Below are positions 55,641 to 64,000 of a stretch of DNA of 64,000 nucleotides, piece after piece. This stretch comes from Rhizobium sp. NXC14 (lineage in GTDB: Bacteria; Pseudomonadota; Alphaproteobacteria; Rhizobiales; Rhizobiaceae), in NCBI RefSeq assembly GCF_002117485.1, contig NZ_CP021030.1, forward strand, positions 189,001 through 253,000, in the 5' to 3' direction. A program made the translations under genes and the position numbers. Within the stretch, counting starts at the first letter, position 1; every line of letters starts with the position of its first letter. The notes below the pieces were generated by a model that was not told where the DNA came from, did not search any database, and worked only from the letters and a program-made list of their open reading frames with translations.

Positions 55641-57269
55641 ATGAGTCAATATGACAGGAACAGGGTAAGCCGGCTGCCCGGCTGGCGTAGTTACGAGCCG
55701 TCTCCGACTGCGTCGGAAGGCGTGCGCCTGCGCAGTCCCGTTATTCGTCCGGATGATTTCGCCCGTCCCGAGCCCAAGCCAGCCGCACCGCCTTTCGTGC
55801 CACCGTCGGCACGGGTTGCAGATATCCGTCGATCCAAGCCGCCGTCCGCCGCTGCCGCCGAACCGCCTGCGGCCCTAGAACCGCCTGTGGCCAATGTGCC
55901 GCTGCAGAACACATCCGCGCCCGCCGCCGCGCTTCTCGACCTCCGCTCCAGCATCGCGGCGATCTGGAGCCGCCGGCTGCTGGTGTTTGTGCTGGCCCTC
56001 TTTGGAGCCGTCGGGGGCGGCGTGGTGGCGCCGTTGATCGGCCAGAAATTCACCGCCGTCAGCAGCCTTTATTTCGATCCGCGCCAGATCGGCCTTGCCG
56101 AGGCCGGCGCGCAATCTTCAGGCCCATCGCCGGAGATGATCTCGGCGCTGATCGACAGCCAGGTGCAGATCCTGACCTCGGGCAATGTGCTGCGCCGCGC
56201 CGTCGAGTCGATGAAGCTCGACCAGGATCCGGAATTCAACGGCGGCAGGACGGATGGCGCGGCCGTGATCGGCGCCCTGCAGAAGGCGCTTGTCATCACC
56301 CGCCAGACCGGCACCTATGTCGTTTCGCTCGCCGCGACGACGAACGACCCCGAGAAATCCGCGAAGCTTGCCAACCAGGTGGTCACCTCCTTTACCGAGG
56401 AGGAAAACAGCGCCTCGAACGGCCTCTACGAAAACACCTCCTCGACGCTGGACGGACGCCTTGCCGATCTGCGCCAGAAGGTGCTGGAGGCCGAGCAGGC
56501 GGTCGAAACTTTCCGGGCCGACAACGACATGGCCGCGACCGAAGGCAATCTGATCTCCGACCAGCGTCTCGTCTCGCTGAACACGCTCTTGGTGACGGCG
56601 CAGGAAAAGACCATCCAGGCGAAGGCCCGCGCCGATGCCGTCGCCAATCTGCGCGTCGAAGACATCGTTGCCGGCAACCAGGCGGAAGGCGGCGTCACCT
56701 CGCCGCTCGTCAGCTTGCGTCAGCAATATGCCGCCCAAGCCGCCGCCGTCGGCAGCCTTGAAAGCCAGATGGGAACGCGTCATCCGCGCCTGCAGGCGGC
56801 GCGCTCCTCGCTGCAGAGCATAGCAGGCGAAATCAGGGGCGAATTGCAGCGCCTCGCCACCTCGGCAAAGGGCGAATACGAGCAGGCCAAGGCTGCCGAG
56901 GACAGCGTCGCCAAGGAGCTCGCCGTTCAGAAGGCGCTGCAGGCGACGACCTCGGACAAGCAGGTGGAATTGAACGAATTGCAGCGCAAGGCGACGGCGG
57001 CGCGCGATATCTACGAGACGGTGCTCAAGCGCTCGAGCCAGACGAGTGAGGAGCAGAACCTCAGCCAGAGCAACATCCGCGTCATCTCGCCGGCCGAACC
57101 GCCGGTCAAGGCCGATGGGCCGGGAAAGAAGATCCTGATGGTCGCCGGCATCATCGGCGGCTTCCTCGCCGGGTTCTTCCTGGGCGCTGCTTTTGCCATC
57201 CTAGTCGGTCTCTTCGGCCACCCCGTCATCAGAGGCTATTTCAGGAAATCGCCCGCCGCGGCGGCTTGA
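55641..57269 (+). CDS. Polysaccharide chain-length/export protein (Wzz/GumC/ExoP-like, no kinase domain)
   Basis: A 542-residue protein. A Pro/Ala-rich cytoplasmic N-terminus (about 1-108) is followed by a membrane helix (about 115-137), a large periplasmic part with long coiled coils (about 270-300 and 400-455) and a second helix at about 495-520. That is the polysaccharide co-polymerase architecture, here without the C-terminal tyrosine kinase of full ExoP/Wzc. It faces away from the GH5 gene across a 135-bp promoter region and probably works with the same polymer. Confidence 0.88.
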   Translation: MSQYDRNRVSRLPGWRSYEPSPTASEGVRLRSPVIRPDDFARPEPKPAAPPFVPPSARVADIRRSKPPSAAAAEPPAALEPPVANVPLQNTSAPAAALLDLRSSIAAIWSRRLLVFVLALFGAVGGGVVAPLIGQKFTAVSSLYFDPRQIGLAEAGAQSSGPSPEMISALIDSQVQILTSGNVLRRAVESMKLDQDPEFNGGRTDGAAVIGALQKALVITRQTGTYVVSLAATTNDPEKSAKLANQVVTSFTEEENSASNGLYENTSSTLDGRLADLRQKVLEAEQAVETFRADNDMAATEGNLISDQRLVSLNTLLVTAQEKTIQAKARADAVANLRVEDIVAGNQAEGGVTSPLVSLRQQYAAQAAAVGSLESQMGTRHPRLQAARSSLQSIAGEIRGELQRLATSAKGEYEQAKAAEDSVAKELAVQKALQATTSDKQVELNELQRKATAARDIYETVLKRSSQTSEEQNLSQSNIRVISPAEPPVKADGPGKKILMVAGIIGGFLAGFFLGAAFAILVGLFGHPVIRGYFRKSPAAAA

Positions 57270-57330
57270 TGCGGGCCGTCGATTTTCCTACATGCGGAAG
57301 AAGCGGTTTGTCGCCGGCAGGAGAATTCCC

Positions 57331-57663
57331 ATGCGGCTGTTGATGATGCTTCTGATATCACTCGGCGTCCTGTCCGGCCTCGCCCCGGCGCCAGCCTTCG
57401 CTGTCGACTGGACGAAATCCATGGATTCTACTGTTCAACCCCTCTATCCCTACAAGGGCCTTCCCGGCGTCAAGGCGCAGCCGGACAAGAAGGAAGAGGA
57501 ATCCTATAATTGCCGCACCGAGACCGTCCAGATCCGCCGCCGCTATGACGAAATCTTCCGCTCCGGCGGCATGCCGACGCTGATGTATGTCTGCGACCGC
57601 GACGGCTTCGTCACCATGGGCGAAAAGGTTCCGCTCCGGGGCCATTACCAGCCGGTGCGGTGA
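57331..57663 (+). CDS. Small secreted protein, unknown function
   Basis: A 110-residue protein with a signal peptide (about 1-24, AFA/VD). The mature part is polar with two Cys residues that could form a disulfide (SYNCRTE and MYVCDRD). AGGAGA before the ATG at 57331 fixes the start. It follows the chain-length gene by 61 bases and could share its transcript. No family recognised. Confidence 0.68.
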   Translation: MRLLMMLLISLGVLSGLAPAPAFAVDWTKSMDSTVQPLYPYKGLPGVKAQPDKKEEESYNCRTETVQIRRRYDEIFRSGGMPTLMYVCDRDGFVTMGEKVPLRGHYQPVR

Positions 57664-57845
57664 GGCCAATCGCCTTTCTCGAAGACATGCAGTTCGGCCG
57701 TCTTGGCGCCGAGCCTCGGAAAATTTCATCTCTTGCCGAAATCATTCATGAAGCGCTGCTTCTATCGGGCAACGAACGCGCCTTCCGCTCCCCGGCATGC
57801 TTCTTGCATTATTACTGATATTCTAACTTTTGGGGAGAAAGTGTC

Positions 57846-58136
57846 ATGCAATGGAACGCATCACCGAATTTTGCACCTCTTGTCCTCTTTCTTGGCGGTC
57901 GGCGAAGGATCGTCAAGACGCTCCGAGACGCAGCCGAAGTGCTGATAATGGATTGGCCATTCGACGATGGAGAGGAATATGTCGCGGCCGTGAAGGCTTG
58001 CGATGATGCCGTCGCGGGAGAGGCCGGGATGGAGGAATTGAGGGAATTGCTTCTTCGCGCCGCCAGGGAAGCCGGCATTACCGCTTTGTCGGTCGTATCG
58101 GGTAGCAGCAAGACGACATCCCACATGGCGGCGTGA
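57846..58136 (+). CDS. DUF982-family protein
   Basis: A 96-residue protein matching the rhizobial DUF982 pattern: a first strand with APLVLFLGGRRRIVKTLRDAAEVLIMDWP, then a helix with YVAAVKACDDAVAG and a C-terminal helix with LLRAAREAGI. Function unknown; rhizobia carry many paralogues, often near plasmid or accessory genes. GGGGAGA precedes the ATG. Confidence 0.75.
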   Translation: MQWNASPNFAPLVLFLGGRRRIVKTLRDAAEVLIMDWPFDDGEEYVAAVKACDDAVAGEAGMEELRELLLRAAREAGITALSVVSGSSKTTSHMAA

Positions 58137-58266
58137 CAGGCCTTCAACCTGCGCCAACTCTTGGAACCGGTATCCAGACAAGCAGGTCGATGGCCTCTGT
58201 CAACAGGGCCAAGTGCGCAATTTTGGAAAGATTTGAAGTTTGATCTTGGCAGCGATCAAAAGGAAA

Positions 58267-58351
58267 TGGTGCCCAGAAGAGGACTCGAACCTCCACGCCT
58301 CGCGGCACAGGTACCTGAAACCTGCGCGTCTACCAATTCCGCCATCTGGGC
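58267..58351 (-). tRNA. tRNA-Leu(CAG)
   Basis: On the reverse strand an 85-base class II tRNA: acceptor GCCCAGA pairing with TCTGGGC, D-loop with GG, anticodon stem CAGGT/ACCTG around loop TTCAGGT (anticodon CAG, plus-strand 58315-58317), short variable arm, T-loop GGTTCGAGTCC and an encoded CCA. It reads CUG, the main leucine codon of this GC-rich genome. Confidence 0.97.
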
Positions 58352-58519
58352 GACGGAGAGCGATGTAAGGGGGTGGCTCGTGACTGTCAACTGGGTTTTT
58401 GAAGTTTTCCTGACAGTCTGCAAAAAACAGCCGATCACATGCGAGGGAGCGGCCGGAGGGGAGCCATAGCGCTTCGCTCCGGGCGCCCTATATAGAGGGG
58501 GTCTCGAAAGGAATGCCTC

Positions 58520-58927
58520 ATGCCTGCTGCCCGCACGCTTCTGCTCGCCGGCCTTTTGGCCGTTTTCACGCCTGTCATGGCCGGCGCTGATTCGCCGAAG
58601 CCGGGTCTCGGGCCGGTCAACACGGGATCGACGCTCTGCGATTTTCGCGGCTGCTTCGGTTTTGGGCCGCAGCAATGGCATCGCCCGGCTTATGTCCAGC
58701 CGAATTACCGTCCGCGCGGCGCGGGGCCGACCTATTACCTGCCGGGCGCGGCGGGACGGCCGCAGCTGACCTATGACCCGCCGCCGGTGCGCCAGGTGCA
58801 GCCGCCACGGGATCTGAACAAGCACATCGCCTGGTGCACCAATGAATACCGTTCCTACAATCCGAGGACGGATCACTTCCTCACCTATGAAGGCGTCTAC
58901 AGGATCTGCCGCTCGCCCTATCGCTGA
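58520..58927 (+). CDS. Secreted BA14K-like protein
   Basis: A 135-residue protein with a signal peptide (about 1-22). The C-terminal part, HIAWCTNEYRSYNPRTDHF followed by GVYRICRSPY, fits the BA14K pattern (W-C...RYRSYdp....G.r..C) first described as an immunoreactive Brucella protein. The middle is Pro- and Gly-rich. It probably sits in the periplasm or on the cell surface. Confidence 0.75.
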   Translation: MPAARTLLLAGLLAVFTPVMAGADSPKPGLGPVNTGSTLCDFRGCFGFGPQQWHRPAYVQPNYRPRGAGPTYYLPGAAGRPQLTYDPPPVRQVQPPRDLNKHIAWCTNEYRSYNPRTDHFLTYEGVYRICRSPYR

Positions 58928-58937
58928 GCGTGCTTGG

Positions 58938-59231
58938 TCAGCTTTCGTGCGAGACGCGGTCGACATGGCCGAGATCGCGGCCGGGCTCGATGATGTCGCG
59001 GACGCGTTGCTTCAGCTCCTTCGGCCCGGGAAAGCCGCCGTCGCGCTTACGCTCCCAGATGAGATCTCCATTGACACGGATTTCGAAATTGCCGCCGGTG
59101 CCGGGGATCAGCGCCACCTCGCCGAGACTGTCGGAAAAGGTGCTCAGCAGCTCCTGCGCCATCCAGGCGGCGCGCAGCAGCCAGTTGCACTGGGTGCAGT
59201 AGAGGATCGAGACGCGGGCTTTTTCGGTCAT
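58938..59231 (-). CDS. SelT/SelW/SelH-like (Rdx) protein
   Basis: A 97-residue thioredoxin-fold protein with the Cys motif YCTQCNW (C12 and C15), where eukaryotic relatives carry selenocysteine, and the later GGNFEIRVNGDLIWERKRDGGFPGPKELKQ segment. A role in redox control is likely; the partner is unknown. AAAGGAAAA precedes the ATG at 59231. It is convergent with the BA14K-like gene, 10 bases away. Confidence 0.88.
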   Translation of the reverse strand: MTEKARVSILYCTQCNWLLRAAWMAQELLSTFSDSLGEVALIPGTGGNFEIRVNGDLIWERKRDGGFPGPKELKQRVRDIIEPGRDLGHVDRVSHES

Positions 59232-59356
59232 GGCGTTTTCCTTTCGTTTGGCGTGATTTAAGCGCTTGCGGCGTGCAGACGCAATCGCGCACGCGCAAGC
59301 ATCTTGCGCGCCGTTGTTCGGCATGGTTTCTAACTGCCGACCACCGGGGAGAACCT

Positions 59357-60094
59357 ATGCGAGTCGCAGTCGTCGAAAATATGCGCAACACCGGCCTCGG
59401 CGCGCTTGCCACGGCGCTCGACGAGGCGGGTGCTGAGATCGAGTGGTTCCGGGTCTGGCGGGATGGCATCCTGCCGCCGGACATATCTGGTCATGACGCG
59501 CTGGTCGTTCTCGGCGGCGAGCAGAGCGCGCTGGATGACGAGACGCATCCCTATCTGCCGGAGCTCGCCCGGCTCGCGCGCCGCTTCGGCGATGCCGGCA
59601 AGGCCGTGCTCGGCATCTGCCTCGGCAGCCAGATTCTTGCCCGCGCCTATGGCGCCCACAACCATCTCGGAACCGCCCGCGAATTCGGCTGGCACAGGAT
59701 CGGCGTCACCGATGAAGGCCGGGCCGATCCGCTGCTCTCGGCGCTTGCTGGCGAATTCACCATCTTCGAGTGGCATGCCGACACCTTTTCCCTGCCTGCA
59801 GGCGCCGTTCGTCTCGCGACCAGCGCTGTCGCCGAGAATCAGGCCTTCCGCATCGGCCGCGCCGTCTACGGCACGCAGTTTCATTTCGAGGCCGATAGAA
59901 CGGTGGTCGAGCAGTGGAAGGCGGAATTCCCTGACACGATAGAACGCATCGCGCCTGGTTGGCTGCAAAGCTATGCCGAACTGGCTGCGCGGCATGCTGG
60001 TGCTGCCGATGCCGCTGGCCTTGCCATCGCCCGTGCCTGGGTCGGGCAAATCGAACGGCAAGAGGTCGAGATGCGGTCGCAGGTCCCGGCTTGA
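59357..60094 (+). CDS. Class I glutamine amidotransferase-like protein
   Basis: A 245-residue GATase1-type protein. The catalytic triad is visible: C88 in GICLGSQ, H176 and E178 in TQFHFE. It is a stand-alone domain, as in proteins that hydrolyse gamma-glutamyl compounds or transfer the ammonia to an unknown partner. GGGGAGA before the ATG at 59357 decides the start; the frame is open earlier. The next gene starts 11 bases after its stop. Confidence 0.88.
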   Translation: MRVAVVENMRNTGLGALATALDEAGAEIEWFRVWRDGILPPDISGHDALVVLGGEQSALDDETHPYLPELARLARRFGDAGKAVLGICLGSQILARAYGAHNHLGTAREFGWHRIGVTDEGRADPLLSALAGEFTIFEWHADTFSLPAGAVRLATSAVAENQAFRIGRAVYGTQFHFEADRTVVEQWKAEFPDTIERIAPGWLQSYAELAARHAGAADAAGLAIARAWVGQIERQEVEMRSQVPA

Positions 60095-60105
60095 AGGGCG
60101 ATGCG

Positions 60106-60663
60106 ATGACGGCAAGCGAACGCGAGAAGATGGCGGCGGGTGAGTGGTATTGCTGCCTGGATGACGAGCTCGATCACCTGCGCCGACAGGCGCGGCTCGC
60201 CGTCCACGCCCACAATACGCTGCCGCCGGACGAGCGCGGCGCCGCAGCCCCCGCCCTCAGGGCGCTTTTTGCACAGGCCGCCTCCGATATCTTTATCGAA
60301 GCGCCGTTTCACTGCTCCTATGGCATCAATATCGTTCTCGGCGAGCGTGTCTATATCAATGCCGGCTGCACCATCCTCGATTCCGGTCGCGTGACGATCG
60401 GCGATCGCACCATGTTCGGGCCGGGCGTGCAGATCTATTGCGCCGAGCATCACAAGGATCCGGCGCTTCGGAGTAAGGGAATCGAGATCGCCCGACCGGT
60501 CGCAATCGGCAGCGATGTCTGGGTCGGTGGTGGCGCCATCATCCTCGGCGGCGTGACGATCGGCGATGGTGCGATCGTGGGTGCGGGCGCCGTCGTCACC
60601 AAGGATGTGCCGGCGGGCGCAACGGTGGTCGGCAATCCCGCGCGTTCGATAAACCGCTTTTGA
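60106..60663 (+). CDS. Sugar O-acetyltransferase (Maa/LacA/NodL-like)
   Basis: A 185-residue left-handed beta-helix acetyltransferase. The N-terminal Mac domain (about 5-55) starts with [19 protein letters not shown]. Hexapeptide repeats run from about 75 to 180. The catalytic His lies in [10 protein letters not shown]. The family acetylates maltose, galactosides or Nod-factor backbones; this one cannot be assigned among them. AAGGG supports the ATG at 60106. Confidence 0.9.
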   Translation: MTASEREKMAAGEWYCCLDDELDHLRRQARLAVHAHNTLPPDERGAAAPALRALFAQAASDIFIEAPFHCSYGINIVLGERVYINAGCTILDSGRVTIGDRTMFGPGVQIYCAEHHKDPALRSKGIEIARPVAIGSDVWVGGGAIILGGVTIGDGAIVGAGAVVTKDVPAGATVVGNPARSINRF

Positions 60664-60736
60664 GATTTGCACCGGTGCGCTCCCTCGACAATGACGCCGC
60701 CTCCTCTAGATCAGAGGACGGAAGGGGAGAGATATC

Positions 60737-61189
60737 ATGACATCACCGAATTTGCCCATGCAAGGCGGCTGCCGCTGCGGCCGGGTGCGCTTGAAGATCA
60801 GCGCTCCGCCGCTGCTGGCCATGGCCTGCCATTGCACAGGCTGCCAGAAGATGACGGCGAGCGCCTATTCGCTGAGTGCCGCCATCCCCAACGAAGGCTT
60901 CGAGGTTAGCAAGGGCGAGCCTGTTATCGGCGGCCTGCACGGCGCCGCCAGGCATTTTTTCTGCCCGCACTGCATGAGCTGGATGTTCACCCGGCCAGAA
61001 GGCATGGACTGGTTCGTCAATCTGCGCGTCACCATGCTCGACGACCCGAGCTGGTTCACGCCGTTCATCGAGACATGGACGAGCGAGAAGCTGTCGTTTG
61101 CTGAAACCGGCGCGGTGTATAGTTACGAAGCGCTACCCGAGATGGACGCCTATGAGGGGTTGGTGAAGGAGTATATGAGCAGGGGATAA
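60737..61189 (+). CDS. GFA/CENP-V-family zinc protein
   Basis: A 150-residue protein of the Gfa (glutathione-dependent formaldehyde-activating enzyme-like) fold. The Cys ligands are complete: C12 and C14, C31, C33 and C36, C76 and C79. The function of most members, apart from proposed S-hydroxymethyl-glutathione chemistry, is unknown. GGGGAGAG precedes the ATG. It is followed 3 bases later by the end of the broken ccdB on the other strand. Confidence 0.88.
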   Translation: MTSPNLPMQGGCRCGRVRLKISAPPLLAMACHCTGCQKMTASAYSLSAAIPNEGFEVSKGEPVIGGLHGAARHFFCPHCMSWMFTRPEGMDWFVNLRVTMLDDPSWFTPFIETWTSEKLSFAETGAVYSYEALPEMDAYEGLVKEYMSRG

Positions 61190-61192
61190 GGC

Positions 61193-61316
61193 TCAGAAGC
61201 CTTGGAAGAGAAAGTCCATGGGCCGATGATGGCATCGCTTTTGCCCGATAGATCTGTGACGGCTTCTCCAATTTCCGACGTCGGGACAGAGCGGTTCTGC
61301 GCTTCAATCAAAAACT
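61193..61316 (-). pseudogene. ccdB: ccdB remnant: C-terminal third, frameshifted
   Basis: After the ccdA stop the reverse strand reads SVPTSEIGEAVTDLSGKSD-AIIG, which aligns with the C-terminus of F-plasmid CcdB (SVPVSVIGEEVADLSHRE...). One base is then missing: the next codons in the shifted frame read MDFLFQGF and a stop at 61195-61193, the expected end of CcdB. The first two thirds (about 70 residues) are absent and replaced by the inverted repeat 61288-61326. So the toxin gene is dead while the antitoxin is intact. Confidence 0.8.
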
Positions 61317-61326
61317 GAACCGCTCT
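61288..61326. repeat. Inverted repeat at the ccdA/ccdB junction
   Basis: AGAGCGGTTC at 61288-61297 and its exact complement at 61317-61326 with 19 bases between. The right arm includes part of the TAG stop of ccdA. It has no T-run on the reverse strand. It looks like a short palindromic repeat placed where the 5' part of ccdB should be. Confidence 0.7.
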
Positions 61327-61555
61327 AAAACTGACGGTACTTGGCCAGCGGCAGGCCGTGTTTTTCGACATACTCGTTTTCGAGCCGGATCGCCTCGGCG
61401 TTCTCGATCCGCCACAGCCGCTCGCGTTCCGCCTTTATCGCATTCGCGATACCTTCTTTCACCCCCCGCGATATGTTGATCTTGAGCTCGCGGGCCTGGG
61501 AAACGAGGCTTTCATCAACTGAAAGATTCGCTGCTGTTCTCGCCCGATGACCCAT
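61325..61555 (-). CDS. ccdA: CcdA-type antitoxin
   Basis: A 76-residue protein. The N-terminal half would form the ribbon-helix-helix DNA-binding domain (NLSVDESLVSQARELKINISR) and the C-terminal part (ERERLWRIENAEAIRLENEYVEKHGLPL) is the toxin-binding tail, with the Glu- and Arg-rich WRIENAEAI core seen in CcdA. CcdA neutralises the gyrase poison CcdB and represses the operon. GAGGAG precedes the ATG at 61555. The partner gene downstream is broken. Confidence 0.88.
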   Translation of the reverse strand: MGHRARTAANLSVDESLVSQARELKINISRGVKEGIANAIKAERERLWRIENAEAIRLENEYVEKHGLPLAKYRQF

Positions 61556-61569
61556 AACGATCTCCTCGT

Positions 61570-61596
61570 CTTATGCGCAAATCATATGCGCATAAG
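61570..61596. promoter_or_regulatory. Inverted repeat before ccdA, candidate CcdA operator
   Basis: CTTATGCGCA at 61570-61579 and its exact complement at 61587-61596, 7 bases between. It stands 15 bases upstream of ccdA, where a ribbon-helix-helix antitoxin would bind to repress its own promoter. Confidence 0.6.
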
Positions 61597-61611
61597 CGTC
61601 ATTGAGAAGCG

Positions 61612-63444
<1,833 letters not shown>

Positions 63445-63521
63445 ATAGCAGCGCCGCCCCCTGCCGCAAAGCGGTAATTAATCGGGAGTTTACGCTATTT
63501 TGCGGGTCTGCCCGGCGTGCG

Positions 63522-64000
63522 TCAGACCGGCCAGCTCTCCAGCCGCCAGGCCGAATCCCAGAACATCCATTCATATTGCGAGGCGCGCACGAAAACGTCC
63601 ATCATTTCGGCGCGCTCCGTCTCCGATGCGGCGCGGGCGGCGATATCGGTCAGTGCGATCACTTCGCGGGCGCCGGCGGCGAATTGCGGATCGCCATAGG
63701 TGTTGATCCAGGCCTGATAAACATTGCCATCGATCGCGGGTCTGCCTTTGATGCGTTCGCCGACATGCATGTAGATCCAGAAGCAGGGCAGGATGGCCGA
63801 AAGCGCAACAGCATAGGACCTATGATAAGCGGTCGCCAGAAGGAAATTCGTATAGGCGAAGCAGGAAGGCGAGGGCTCCGCGGCCGTCACATCTGCGCTC
63901 GAAATGCCGAATTTCGAGAGGAAGCCTGCATGCAGGCCCTGCTCGACGGTGATCGCCTTCTGCGCCGAACCGAGGAAGCGCAGCACCTGCGCATTGTCGG
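63522..64000 (-). CDS. tenA: TenA-family protein, 3' part (N-terminus beyond the edge)
   Basis: The frame is open from the window edge to a stop at 63522 (about 159 residues; the N-terminal 60 or so are missing). FWIYMHVGER, the Cys in SAILPCFWIY, YGDPQF and SQYEWMFWDSAW match the TenA/Thi-4 family, which hydrolyses aminopyrimidine products of thiamin breakdown in a thiamin salvage pathway. No thiamin gene is near in the visible part. Confidence 0.9.
   Translation of the reverse strand, partial: DNAQVLRFLGSAQKAITVEQGLHAGFLSKFGISSADVTAAEPSPSCFAYTNFLLATAYHRSYAVALSAILPCFWIYMHVGERIKGRPAIDGNVYQAWINTYGDPQFAAGAREVIALTDIAARAASETERAEMMDVFVRASQYEWMFWDSAWRLESWPV

Noticed and set aside
58256..58966. Frame running through tRNA-Leu (reverse strand)
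   Set aside because: It contains the translated tRNA-Leu and lies antisense to the BA14K-like gene.

Overview
The window is 64 kb of high-GC alphaproteobacterial chromosome. It looks like Rhizobium in the R. etli / R. leguminosarum group. The support is familial: YejABEF, a rhizobial-type BMP nucleoside importer, a Ctp/Tad pilus locus in the cpa order, DUF982 and BA14K proteins, and intergenic palindromic repeats of the kind rhizobia carry. Gene order is dense, mostly short operons on both strands. There is no phage, plasmid replication gene, CRISPR array or complete insertion sequence.

Layout. 1-1.2 kb: start of methylglyoxal synthase (cut by the edge) and murein endopeptidase mepA. 1.5-8.3 kb: yejABEF oligopeptide importer plus a D-2-hydroxyacid dehydrogenase, ending in a 361-bp nested-palindrome repeat. 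8.8-13.3 kb: small membrane protein, pncB, an RMF-like protein, a KTSC-domain protein, an AT-richer membrane protein, tRNA-Ser(GGA). 13.6-25.2 kb: nucleoside import and salvage; the importer, cdd, punA, deoC and deoA run rightward and meet upp, add and deoB running leftward, with a retropepsin-like protease between. 25.3-37.8 kb: Tad pilus locus; two TadE-like pseudopilins and a lone pilus-assembly N-terminal-domain protein leftward, pilin, cpaA-F, tadB and tadC rightward, then a LysE exporter and lipoprotein TadD. 38-40.8 kb: leucyl aminopeptidase, a small MarR-like protein, an NlpC/P60 hydrolase. 40.8-47.3 kb: leftward peptide-type ABC importer (binding protein and two permeases, no ATPase) with an amidase and a P1-family peptidase. 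47.8-51.8 kb: a 979-residue kinase / M23-like / aminotransferase fusion and purU. 52.1-57.3 kb: surface polysaccharide genes (acyltransferase, polymerase-like membrane protein, GH5 glycanase, Wzz-like protein). 57.3-64 kb: small secreted proteins, tRNA-Leu(CAG), SelW-like, glutamine amidotransferase, acetyltransferase, GFA protein, a decayed ccdAB module, lepA and the 3' part of tenA.

How the parts work together. The 13.6-25.2 kb block takes nucleosides from outside, deaminates and phosphorolyses them, recycles bases and converts deoxyribose phosphates to central metabolites. The Tad block supplies pilin, peptidase, secretin, ATPase and platform proteins. The least explained items are the tri-domain fusion, the importer without ATPases, the RMF-like protein, and the ccdA gene whose partner ccdB survives only as a frameshifted C-terminal fragment behind an inverted repeat.
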